A DNA stretch of 64,000 bases from Straminergon stramineum (lineage: Eukaryota > Streptophyta > Bryopsida > Hypnales > Calliergonaceae): positions 5,952,001-6,016,000 of the forward strand of contig OY987267.1 in the NCBI GenBank assembly GCA_963920665.1. Reading direction: 5' to 3'. Position 1 is the stretch's first letter. Each line of letters opens with the position of its first letter. Shown here in pieces: positions 37,430 to 54,034 of this stretch. Under the pieces are notes generated by a model. It was given only the letters and a program-made list of their open reading frames with translations. It was not told where the DNA came from and ran no database searches. A program made the position numbers and the translations under genes.

Positions 37430-38083
37430 ATTTGTTTAAAATTTTATTTTCTTCCCTGATAGATTATATTTTTGTCTACATAGAGCTTTTATTCATTCCA
37501 TTTGGATAAGTGATGTGAAAGTTGTAGAGCATCTTGTTTTTCAAGCAATCATAACAACTTCTTATGAAAATAATGTGTTGAACTCATTTTTTAACTCAAT
37601 TTTTATAATTAAAAAAAAAAGTTCCACATAAGGTAGTTTTTTTGTTTGAACAATTTCACCATTGGAATTAGTGTGTTTCAATTCCACCTTAGAGATATTA
37701 ATAATTACAATTTTTTCATCTATCTCATACCTACTTCTACTTAACAATTCTCTTAAGAATGAAAATGAAGTGTTTTTTTTGCAAATTTTTTTCCTAGACT
37801 CTCAACTCAATTCCCCACCATAAAGATTTAAATCTTAGAATTCCATAGTTCAAAAAATTTAAGTTAGGAAGGTTCTAAGTCAAATAATCTAATCATGCAA
37901 GGTGCAAAAACACTTGTTTTCTTCACTTTAAATGCATATATCTTGCAATCTATGAGGTCAAAATATTTGAAATTTATTCCACACATTCTCATACTAGTTA
38001 GATTTAAGATCCTATTGTTATATGTGCAAAACAAAAGTTTTCAAATTCTTTTATTCTTCACAATAGAAATACCAATTTTGTAG
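37430..38083 (+). repeat. Truncated relative of the 59.9-kb element
   Basis: About 650 bp align in order and orientation with 60140-60790. Shared blocks are TTTTGTCTACAT, TTAACAATT, CTCAACTCAA, AAGCAAGGTGCAAAAA / ATGCAAGGTGCAAAAA, TTGTTTTCTTCACTTTAAAT and GCATATATCTTGCAATCT. The terminal inverted repeat is not present at either side, so this copy is a fragment. Confidence 0.65.
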
Positions 38084-40242
38084 TAGAAGAGATTTTGGAG
38101 CCAAGGAGGGCTGTTTCAGGGTTGTTCCCTTGGCTATTTCCCTTGCTGTCTCGAAACTCTAAACCACCATTGCTATCAGAATTTTTTCATTTAAAAAAAT
38201 TTATTTATTTTTCCCCAAAAATTCAAAAAGTGTTAAGAAATTGAAAATTGATATAAGAATTTATTTATTTTAAAAAATATTAAGTAAATAATTAAATATT
38301 TCATATTATTTGATTTGGTTGTCTCTTGACTAGGTTAGATTGTTGATGTGTTTGTTCCCACAATCTAGGAACTCCAAGGAATTTGCAAATTCCTTTAGCC
38401 TTTAAATCTCTTCTAATGAGTGTTTTTTGATGGAAAAGGCCATGTTTCTTTAGAATTGAAATTGAAATCACACTCAAATGGCATAGTATATTTTTGTTAC
38501 ATTACACTATATTATCTATGAATGTGAAAAATCTCCACTAATTTTGTAATACTTATAATTTTTATAACTTTTAACTAATAAGTAAGAATAAATCAAATTT
38601 TAAGATTTCAAATATTTGCAATTAAAAAACTGAAATTTTCATGATTTATAAAAACCATAAATAACATTTGTCAAAAAAAGAATAAAAAATTTTCATTTGT
38701 ATATAAAGTAAGTACACTTAATTGTAAATCCTACGTCATAGCATCACTTTGTACACCCCATCTTCATTGTTTTCAAAATTCAAATCTAAAGCAATCATTC
38801 TTGTCTTGTGAGATTGTGTTATATAAATAATAGAAGACCAAATTGACCAAGAATATTCTGCAATTATCAAAATTTTGCTATAGTAAGCTTGATTTGCCAA
38901 AGCCTCTACAATTTTTGTCTTTTAGCTTGCCTTTGAAGTAATTTGTTTTCATTGTCCAATATCTAAGTTTGAGTTTTCTTATATAGCTATTCAAAGTACT
39001 TTTGAATGGGCTTCCAATGAATGATAGAAATCTCAAGCTCTAATTATACACCAATGAAAAGTCAAAAGTTTATTTGGAAGGCCAATGTGATGATCCTATT
39101 GAGGAAGCGTTTAGTTTTATGAAAAGGCTTAAAAGTGCAAACACTTTGGGAGGCAAGGGCAAACTAAGTTATGATGGACATAGGTCTTGGAGATCAAATG
39201 TTGAGAAGTCTATCTCTGTGTCTTGGTTTGATAATTTCTACACTTGGAAATTAGAATCATTTATTATATTAAGTATGCAATGTCACAACCCTTGTCACAA
39301 GGGATTTTTTTGGCTTTTTGGTGCGAGATTGCACCAAAAAAAATTAATTTGGCTAAAAAATGGTAGCAAATCATGAAGTTTTTTGCCAAAAAACTTTGAA
39401 TTATCAAAAAAATCTTGGATGACGGATATCACCAAATTGTGGATGAAAACTAAATCATAGACATGTTATATGTGCTAATGTAATATTTTCTATCTAATAT
39501 GTGGATGAATGTTGAAATAATTTGGAACACCACTATAAAATTTTAATACGTGACTTTGGCACTTCATTAAAAATTAAAAAAAAGTCTTGCTTGTTAGTGC
39601 TCTTGTCACGAAACTTGTTAACTACATTTTCATCCCAGAGAAATATCATCCCATTATTTCATCCAACGGTCACAATGAAACCTAGAGCGCAACAAGCATT
39701 CTTGTGATTTGCCATACACGCGTTACCCCTGTCTCTTGACCTGTCCCTATGTATAGGTTTGGTGAGTACGATGTCCTTGCCAAAGAGGCACTAGAATTTG
39801 TTACAGTACTTCCAATTGCTGTTTTCCTCAGAATGTGCTGTTCAACGAGACGAAGACGAAGAGTGACCATGCTTCTTATGCAGCGTCGATCAAGAAAGAG
39901 CGGAATCACAAACCTGGGCAGGGTAAGTCTGCATTGACGAACTCACGAACGTAGAAATGAAAGACAGTACATTAAGTAAGCAGTCAGAACTCTACTTAAG
40001 TTAGTACAACAAAGGGCACGTCTTTGAATTGATAACATAGTTCCAGTACATTCGAAATAGACCAAGCTTCATCGCCGCCGTTGCATATTTGCATAGAGAG
40101 CTGTGTACAGTACAGGTAGCGCACAACAGAGCTAGGTCAGCAGTGATGAATACCTACATTCTAGATGGCCCATAAAGGTGGATGGTACCACGGTCAACAA
40201 ATCACGATATTATCTAGAACTATCTTCAGCAGCAGCACTTCC
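38084..40242. other. AT-rich DNA with one dispersed-repeat copy
   Basis: About 38880-39075 matches the 5.8-6.5 kb repeat family (TTTTAGCTTGCCTTTGAAGTA, CATTGTCCAATATCTAAG). An open frame at 39074-39376 follows but has no family similarity. The part 39660-40242 is less AT-rich and likely includes the 3' untranslated sequence of the aldo-keto reductase. Confidence 0.45.
38880..39075 (+). repeat. Fourth copy of the 5.8-6.5 kb repeat family
   Basis: It shares TTTTAGCTTGCCTTTGAAG, CAAAGTACTTTTGAATGGGCTTCC and AATTATAC with the copies at 5815-5970 and 6297-6505, in the same block order. It lies 33 kb away from the cluster. Confidence 0.6.
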
Positions 40243-46319
<6,077 letters not shown>

Positions 46320-46600
46320 TATTCCAATACAGTTGGTTGGCCTTCAATGGAAAAGTTGGGTGTAACCATTACTTGACTAAATGTCTAAAACCACAGATCT
46401 CTAAATGGAAATGAGGTTGTCTACTATCCCATCCATAGTGGTCTCCAACCTCCCAATTTGAACGATAGTGTAGAATAGTCATACTTACTGATGAAAAATT
46501 GAACAAATTTAACTCTTGTGTGCAATGTGATCTCTCCACACCTCTATATTGATATTTCAGTTCCTACGTATTGGTTAAAATGCTTGAAGTGATGCAATTA
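46320..46600 (+). repeat. Dispersed repeat, copy 4 of 4
   Basis: It begins CAATACAGTTGGTTGGCCTTCAATGG, then has GGAAATGAGGTTGTCTAC, TAGTGGTCTCCAACCTCCC and a TTTGAACGAT block, closely parallel to the copy in the PLD intron. It lies just downstream of the 46.8-48.1 kb gene. Confidence 0.6.
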
Positions 46601-46800
46601 TTATTGTTGTCATTCAAACAAAAAACTTGGAGATTATATTTCAGACTGCACTCAAACTCCTTAATGGCATACTTTTAGGAAACAAATGGCTTCAAAATGC
46701 ACTCACATGTGTTCACAAATTGACATGTGGAAGTTGTCCAATCAGATGTGTACCCAACATAACAGATTCTAATATAAAGAGAGAAAGCTATTACAAAGCA

Positions 46801-48137
46801 TCACCAGAGAGGTTCAAGTGAAATTACCTTGAAATTCATAGTCTCAGGAGCAGAATCGAAGAGAAATCGGTAGAGCTCAGAGTAAGCGGGTCGTTGCTCC
46901 TCGTCCTGTCTTGTCACAAGCTCTGCAAAAATATGCTTGTTTCGAAGTGCACAGGCTACGTCAGCTCCACAGTTCTGTTGTTGCTCATGCCAGGGCCCCA
47001 AAGCCAAATGAGCCAAACTAGCGGACTGTGAAAAGATTAAAAAGCAATTTTGTAAATTAGGGGTCAAAAACCTGTTTCAGACGATAACATCTTTCGAAAC
47101 CCTAAACATAAGCTCTCCACCAGTTGAGGAACTCTGTTTGAAAACGTCACTTCATGGACACCAAGAGCTTCTAGTTCAGAATGGAATTACATTTTGGCTG
47201 TCAAAACCTCACAGAACAAAAAGACAAAGCCCAGCACTTGCTACACATAAGGTCTCACCTGTGGGTTTTGGGTGGCAAGGCCTTCAATCGGACTCCCAAA
47301 TCTAGTGATCAGAATGGCCTGGGGAGACAAACTGAGCAACCCAAGGAGGGCCTCCTCCCCAAGCAACTCATCCACAAACTGGTTCCACATGGTGGTTATG
47401 CTGAAGCTCTGCGGCCAAGCAACGTGCATTTCTTGCATGAACCTCCAGAGGTTGTGTTGCAAGATCTTCTCTTCACCACACCGAAGGTCCATCGACTTCC
47501 CATGCACACGGAGACGCAGAGCTCTCTTATGCTGAGCATAAAGTGTAGTAGCTGAGAGCTTCTCAGCGATCCCCTCTCGAACTTGGTCATGGAAATGCCG
47601 CAGGTAGATGCTTCGCAGGGGGGACAGAACCAGAGCGTCTTGCTCTTTTTCTCTATTCATTGCCTCCCGAATTTCGTGCTCTTGGAGGGGGATATTGGAT
47701 TCCAGAAGTTTGATCTTCTCCGTGAGGTCCCACACGTTGAACTTCAGGAGCTGCGTCTTGCGTGACGCTAGGAGGAACTTGTTTTGCAGGGCTTCCACCT
47801 TGTCCAGAATCTCAAAGCCTTCAGTGATCTGCTCCTCATCCAGGACTTTTTTCAGTTCAGCAGGATCATCATACCAACCCTCTCCGCAAATTTGAGCGGC
47901 TAGATCTGCGTCCACCAGAGCATTGACAAAATTCTCCACTTTGTGAGGCTCCTCCACATGCTCTGCAACTTGCTCTCGAATGTGTTTCAGGTTAACTTTT
48001 TCATGGTCGGTGGTAAAGATAGACTCCACGGTACATCCATTAAGATAGGACGCCAGGTCCAGCGGAGGGGTCAACTCTTCAGTTCGTTTGTCTTCAACAG
48101 GATCCAGGTGCAACATTGTCGATTGAATGTACTCCAT
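46801..48137 (-). CDS. Plant protein of unknown function with a central coiled coil (2 exons modelled)
   Basis: Exon 1 is 48137-47259 (293 codons) and exon 2 starts at 47025. Both splice sites are canonical (CAG|GTGAGA, TTTTCACAG|TCC) and phase 0. If exon 2 reads through, it ends at TGA 46801-46803 and the protein is 367 residues. A donor AAG|GTAATT at 46828-46827 could instead lead to a further exon. Visible features: an acidic N-terminal half with a block like CGEGWYDDPAEL; a helical, charged stretch at about residues 125-215 likely to form coiled coil (FEILDKVEALQNKF and onward); then a more hydrophobic region (AILITRFGSPIEGL). I do not recognise the family and assign no function. A 20-codon ORF ends 46 bp upstream of this start codon, and the main frame stays open back to 48191, so the true N-terminus may differ. 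Confidence 0.68.
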
Positions 48138-48183
48138 CGTTGACAGTGACTTCAAGGAATCATTTCCAGATACTGCACTGGTC

Positions 48184-48246
48184 CTACACACCCTCTACGA
48201 TAAACTTGTAGATATTCACAAACAAATACCAAGCCAAATCCGCCAT
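48184..48246 (-). other. Short upstream ORF, or shifted N-terminus, of the 46.8-48.1 kb gene
   Basis: An ATGGCG start at 48246 opens a 20-codon ORF (MADLAWYLFVNIYKFIVEGV) that stops at TAG 48184. It is one base out of frame with the downstream reading frame, which is open from 48191. It looks either like a regulatory upstream ORF or like the real N-terminus displaced by a one-base indel. Confidence 0.4.
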
Positions 48247-48663
48247 AGTCAAGGTTCAGTATTGTGTCCGACAAGCACACAACTGGTGTATCAGAATTGG
48301 CTGCTCGTCACACGTTGCGCTTCCTAGTACATGATTTCCTAAATATTTTCATTCCATTGTATTCAAGTAAGCCACAAAGTGGGGAGTTCTATTGCTTTCC
48401 TGGAAGAGACACCTACGGGAACACGTTCAGGCTGTCAATAATTCAAGCATCTAATACATTTATGTCTAAAAGAATCTGGATTTGACGAACCTTCATTTCA
48501 AGGACAGGATGAGCACTGGATGAGAGCCACGGTCAGGATCACAGGGAGGTCAACCGTTTTTAAACTGTGGAAATTCACGTGGCATGCCCGGAACTGAAAT
48601 TTCCATTATGGGTGCGGTAAAGTACTCTCATATTACACTTAGTGGAATGAAGCGTCTTTTGCT

Positions 48664-48676
48664 GTTCTATATATAG
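48664..48676. promoter_or_regulatory. Candidate TATA box
   Basis: CTATATATAG is palindromic and can serve the minus-strand gene starting at 48137, about 530 bp away. The distance would imply a long or intron-bearing leader. Motif evidence only. Confidence 0.3.
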
Positions 48677-48689
48677 TTGTCCTGCACTC

Positions 48690-49450
48690 CTGCCAGCAAT
48701 CTCACCATCTCAAAGCCATTGTGATTAAGAACATGAAATTCACATGAAGTGCCAGATAAAAAAACCACCTTATAGAACATCACATCACATAAATGCCTTC
48801 AGTGAATAGCAATCTCAATAAACTCATAATGTGATAAACCCATCCAATGCAAGACGGCTTCGTACCCCACAAAGCGCCTGATCATTCGCAACAGCAACTC
48901 GAATCTTTATATTAGAGAAAAAATGTAAGATCATTTTGACCTCCTCAACATACCATAAAAGCACAAAACCACCGAATTCACCCAGGTAAACCTCTCTACT
49001 AATCCATAACATTTATCTGCAAAATCATTAAGGACAGATTATGTCCTTACCTATTCTAAAACAGAAACCAAGGAGATCTGTAAAAGCTTGAAACATCCTC
49101 CTCAGCTTTCAAGCACTCACTAGAAACTTCATGACATAATTAGACCGCTACAGCGACAAAAGGAACCCTCAGATGTCTCTAGTCTATCTGCATATCCTTG
49201 AAGAATTTTGGATGTAGATAGCTTCCAGAATCCTGAGAAAGCTCTCAACAGTAGTCTCGATGGGTTCCCTCTTTTGCCTGTAGTATCAAGAGTGCTTCTG
49301 CGGCGTCGTCAGAAGACTCATTAGCAGAATAAAACTCCTAAAGCACGTTCGCCCCGCCTTGTTACATTAATATGGCTTGATTTACGTCATCAGCAATTCA
49401 ACCACAGAACAAAAAAACAAACCCCGACAGCTTTGTTGAACAGCACGAAC
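48690..49450. other. Between the 46.8-48.1 kb gene and DPH3
   Basis: No gene is seen. The right part directly follows the DPH3 stop and probably includes its 3' untranslated region. Confidence 0.4.
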
Positions 49451-50557
49451 TCATGACACTTTAATGGCCGAAGCTCCCTTAGAAGATGTCAGAGTTTGTG
49501 CAGGTGCAGGGTCTTGAAAGTCCTCCTGCAACATACAGATATTGAAAATGTCAAAGTTTACTTTCATTTTTATCAATGGAAACAAGCATGGCAGGGTCTG
49601 TCTAAAGAAAAATTGAACCAGCCATAATATTCTTGTAATGCCATCCAATTTTTTTTTAAACTGAGCAAATTGAAATCATTAAGGACTCACCGGATTGTAA
49701 ACCACGGTGATGTACAGGGAGCAGCTAGGACAGCGCGCAATTTCTTCGCCAATTTTAAGATCAGCCTGCCATATGCAACAAATTTAGCAAAATTCGAAAG
49801 AACGTCAAAGATCAACGAAATTCACAACTTTATGATAATTCAGAATCTCCCAGGACAGTGGATTATTAAGTCCAATTACAGCTACATGGCACCTTCGAGG
49901 CTGGTAACAATCCTTGAAACAATTCTGTGATTATCAAGTCTCAGTACCCACAGATTCCGCAAATAATACAACCAACACTTGGGGTCGCTAGTCAAAAAGT
50001 GGCAGCAATTTGCTACAGTTAATCAAATCGCAACTGAATTGTTGAAACCTAAATTAGGGTTTGGACGAGAACGAAACCTAAACCCCTTGATAACCGAAAG
50101 ATTTTAACCGATTCAGCAAAAGTCGAATCACGGACATTCACGATAATACAGAGTCTCCCAAGGAGAATGTATTGCTAGGTCCAATTGTCGGGAACCGCAC
50201 CTCAGAGACTCGAAACAATCGTGGAAACGTTATCAACCCCTAGTTCCAAAATACTCCGTAATACAATACAGGCAACACTTGGAATCGCTCATGAACTAGC
50301 AGAAGCGAATTTTTTTACGCTTAATCGAATTGCAGCTACATTGCTGAACCCAAAATTAAGTTTGGGTTTAGACACCAAAATTAGGGTTTGTCGAGATGGA
50401 AACCTAAACCCCTGAATACTAAGCTGGAAATGTTCAACGAGCTACGGCAACATACCTTGGTAATCTGGAAGAGGTCGCCGCAGGGACAGGGATAAGTAAA
50501 AGCTTGAATCTCGTCGTTCCACTCCATATCCTCGATTTCCACGTCGTCGTACGACAT
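49451..50557 (-). CDS. DPH3: DPH3, diphthamide biosynthesis CSL-type zinc-finger protein (3 exons)
   Basis: DPH3 (KTI11) donates electrons to the Dph1-Dph2 radical enzyme in the first step of diphthamide synthesis on elongation factor 2, and is linked to Elongator in yeast. Exons are 50557-50456, 49765-49691 and 49525-49451; all are phase 0 and total 83 residues, the normal family length. The first exon carries the family start [16 protein letters not shown] and the first zinc pair in CPCGD. The second carries the other pair in CPSC followed by a VVYNP block. So all four metal-binding cysteines are present. The ATG at 50557 is chosen because the frame beyond it opens only with TTG. The first intron contains a tandem duplication. 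The neighbouring gene on the right runs the other way. Confidence 0.96.
49783..50440. repeat. Tandem duplication inside DPH3 intron 1, about 310-bp period
   Basis: Two copies (about 49783-50109 and 50110-50440) share CAGCAAAAGTCGAA / TAGCAAAATTCGAA, GATAATWCAGARTCTCCCA, GGTCCAATT / AGTCCAATT, CAACACTTGGRRTCGCT and AATTAGGGTTTG, followed by GAAACCTAAACCCC. Both copies carry a telobox-like word (TTAGGGTTT). Confidence 0.7.
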
Positions 50558-50963
50558 GGTGACCAAAATTCGGCTGCGAGCTACAATTCAAGACACCAAA
50601 TCAACTGCTCTTTTCCCTCGCGAAACAACGACGCGCCAACGCAAAAACAATTGAAGACGGTTGCTGGATGGCTGGCTGACTTGCGCGAGGCTCTCAAGTA
50701 AAACCGACCTCGGCGTCGAACTTCAAGACTTCAAGTCGACTCAATTTGAGCTGGGTACTTTTTAGTTTATAGGAGAGTGGTGACCTTTTACTTTTTGGCA
50801 CCTCCATTGCAACTGAATACCTTTTATTTTCATAAAAGTGCGTACCGGTATTCTGCGGAAGCCAAGGTAGTCAGCAAAACTGCTCCGATTATTGGACCAA
50901 TAGGTGCATTCTGTTTTTCTACAGTCAACAGTGAAGTCATCCATTGGACACAAAATGTCCGTG

Positions 50964-51202
50964 TCGACCTTTACTAAAGGAAACTTACCCCCCATTGCAT
51001 CATATTGTTGCAATGATTGAACAGTCCAATACTGAAATAGTATTACAACAGTACATTTCAGTACATTTTCAACAGGTATAGTGAAAATGTATTGTTGCAA
51101 TACTATTTGCAGTCTTGCGACAGTCCAATTTCAATATTAAATTGTTTGACTATTGCAACAATACTGATGCAGTAGGAGGCTTTTCCCCTTAGTAAGGGTT
51201 AA
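50964..51202. mobile_element. Long palindromic foldback element between DPH3 and the 51.8-kb gene
   Basis: Arms of roughly 100-110 bp are inverted and imperfect, meeting near ACAGGTATAGTG at about 51076. Matching blocks: CTTTACTAAAGG against the complement of CCTTAGTAAGG; TGCATCATATTGTTGCAAT against TGCATCAGTATTGTTGCAAT; GTGAAAATGT at the centre. The right border ends GGGTTAA, like the TTAA-bordered elements. The left border reads TCGA at the equivalent place. Confidence 0.6.
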
Positions 51203-51845
51203 TTTCAGTCTAGAGTTGATCTAAATTATCCACAAAGCCTCCAACAAAGTTGTAGAATATGCCTGAAGGTATAAATAATCGAAATCATTCCCCCAAAGTA
51301 AAGATATCAGAGATAACCATTAAAAGTTCCTACTCTCTTCCATCTCACCTCCATAACGTAAAAATAGGGTCATTTTCGGACAAGGAAACATTGAGACTGA
51401 ATTTCCAAGTCAGATTTCGAATCACTCTAAATCAATCACCACATGACATGCGGCACTTTTGTTTACCACAAAGAATCTTTCATTTATGCCTAATCTGAAG
51501 GATCTTCCTTCCCATCCGTCTATTACGGCGCCTTCTTTCTTTCCAGTCAAACAAATATCCACCGTTAGTGTAACTACAGTATCATCCATCTCGGATCTGC
51601 TCTGCGGAGAAATTTTTGTGGGCGCATATTTTAATATAAAGTACTCACGATGATGGGCTGCCTGCTGCGCTTGCTTCAGAGTTCAGATCAGTTGAATTCC
51701 TCGACGTTGCCTCTCGTTGAGGCCACTTCCAGTCGTGGGAGCAGAATCTAAGGCACTCCACACTCCACCGTCGTAACCGAGGCCTTCTTTCTTCAAGGTC
51801 TTTGCTTGCTTCTTCACTAGCTTGCACTGATTTGCATTTTTCATC

Positions 51846-54034
51846 ATGGCGATGTCGGACTCGCGCTCGGTCGAAACGCTCACCTGGCTCACGCAGGCGC
51901 TCTCTGGCGTAAACTCCCTCCGTGGCGTGGAACTCGACACCCGCCATGTGCTGCTGCACCAATTCCACGCCATGTGCATGGTGCTGTTGTGGATCCTGTC
52001 GTGCGGTGCCAAGATCCTCGTGGCGCTCTTGCCGTCGCTCGTGCCCGTGCCGGTCTTGACCGCCTCGTTGAAGACACTGAGCACTCTCGCGGAGTTTTAC
52101 GATTCCAGTGCAGCTTCGGGGGTGAAGGAGGAGGCGGAGATGCAGATCGCAGATTTCTCGAAAAGTCCAGTTGCAAGAGCGCTCACTCAGGTTTGAGGTT
52201 TGAATAGTAGTTGAAGGTGATGATTGCAGGAATTTGAAGGATTTTTAGGAGGCTTGGTTGGTTGGAGTTTTGCGGAGTAATTTTGTTTGGTGTGTGTGTG
52301 TGTGTTTGTTTGTTTGTTTAGGTTTTGGCTTTGGTGAATGACGTTCCGGCGTCCTCCAAGAAATATGAATTCTTGCAAGAGCTAGCTGATCGAGTGATAG
52401 AAGAAAACAGAGTGGAGGGCGTGAAATTTAATGCTGTCAACCAGGCAGCGTTGAGGAGAGGGTTTTCGCGGACGATCAACCTCCTGGGGCAGTCGCTGGA
52501 GAGTCGCCAGCAGCGTGGCTCGTTTTTAGGGTAAGCTTGGCGCTTTGGCCTCTTCGGTTTCTTCAAATTCCATGGTCATGAGGGAGTGTCTTCGGATTAG
52601 GTTACGTTTTCATGCCTCCTTTGGGATTTGAATGGGTTGACTGATTCTTCCCTTGTGAGCACGGAATCCCCTTTCTTGAACTATGAATTATTATTTCCAG
52701 GGTTGTAGGTCATGTTGTTCTATTGAGTTATTTTAGTCTTTTCCTCTCTTTGTTGGTGATTTGAAATCGAGCCAAGATCATCTGCAAGTAGGAGGTGAAT
52801 GAAAATCTTAAGATACTCCCTTGCATTTATCATGCATTTGATGTAACAAATGGCCTGGATGACCTTCCTACACTAGTACCTTTGAAATGTATTTCATGTT
52901 CGCTGAAGCAACGTTGGATGTGATGCAGTCGAGTAGTGAGGCAGTCCAGCGGTTTGTTGCCAAGTGTGGCTCTTCCGGGACCGTTTCTCAAAATTCGATC
53001 ACTTATTGGAAACATTCTGTCCCCATTGAGTTTATTATGGATCGCAAGGTCCAATCCCTGTGAAGAAAATCATCTTACGAACTTCTCAGACACAGACATA
53101 GCCGAGAAATTCGCTAAGGAACTTCTTTGGATGGCGAAGAAGATGCAAAGCTGTGGCGTAATGGAGGAGGCCGTCCAACAATGGAGCTCGGTGCCAGCTC
53201 TGGCGGAGCTTTCTCTGTGCGCTTCTCCTAAGGTCCAAAAGTCTCTTGTTCGACTTTCGGGTATGTTTCTCTTCCTGCGCTTATTTCTGGTAGTAATTCA
53301 TTTTCAATTTGAATATAGGCGGAGTTTAGGCCCTTCGGAACTTTTTATTAGCACCCTGGCGTTGGTCGTCTGGGGACTTTTGTTTACTCCATGTTACTTA
53401 ATTTTTGACCAGCAGATGCATTTTTCTTCACTGATCCTGATGATACTAAACTTGATCCCGTTTAAATTGTATTTTTCACGATATGAACAATGGAATTGGT
53501 CATTTTCAAACCACGAATCCTTGAACCTCTAGTGGTAGGGCTACGCTTTCTAGTCATGGGATTGTACTGATGTACCTGGCGCATCACGTCGTATTGACTA
53601 GGGGTTGTTGTTTTCTTGCAGCACTTCTCTGTAATGGTTTGGTCGGGAACACAACCATACCACAAGAAGTATGCCTCCAGTTGGTACTGTTATGGTTACC
53701 TCTTTTATGCAATGCAACTCACGGAGGCGACGGTCCCATATTCAGCACTGAAGAGAAGAAAGATGCGGAGAAGCAATTGGAACGACTCGTTGCAGCTTTT
53801 CCAGAGACTGATCAGGAGCAGGTTTTGTCCACATGGTTGCAAGAATATGCTTTATCTCAGTCTGATTTTCCGAACCTGCAAAATTGCTACACCAACTGGT
53901 ATTGTTCCATGCGAAAGTTGGAGGTTGGCATGGCAAAGATTATGAATGAATCAATGAATCAATTATTCAAAGAAAGCTCTTTAGTAGCGAAGACGGACAC
54001 CAAGGGTGAATTTCAGTTGATGTATATTATTTGA
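51846..54034 (+). CDS. Plant protein of unknown function (4 exons)
   Basis: Exons are 51846-52190, 52322-52530, 52929-53260 and 53622-54034. Phases 0, 2 and 1 agree at the three junctions and give 432 residues. The N-terminus includes a hydrophobic segment at about residues 37-65 (MCMVLLWILSCGAKILVALLPSLVP) that could be a membrane anchor or buried helices. The rest is largely helical in appearance. The C-terminal third has hydrophobic LVLLWLPLLCN, then an acidic-basic stretch, then a Trp/Tyr-rich block (STWLQEYALSQ, CYTNWYCSMRKLE). I cannot name the family. The stop at 54032-54034 is the first in frame, but a possible donor AAGG|GTGAAT just before it means the real C-terminus could differ. 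The gene is divergent from DPH3, with 1.3 kb between start codons. Confidence 0.78.

Noticed and set aside
39074..39376. 100-codon plus-strand open frame
   Set aside because: It begins inside a dispersed non-coding repeat and shows no domain or splice partner.
52929..53060. A protein-like reading of exon 3 in another frame (SSEAVQRFVAK...), suggesting a frameshift
   Set aside because: Phase 2 from the preceding exon puts exon 3 in the other frame, which stays open through the conserved-looking part; no frameshift is needed.
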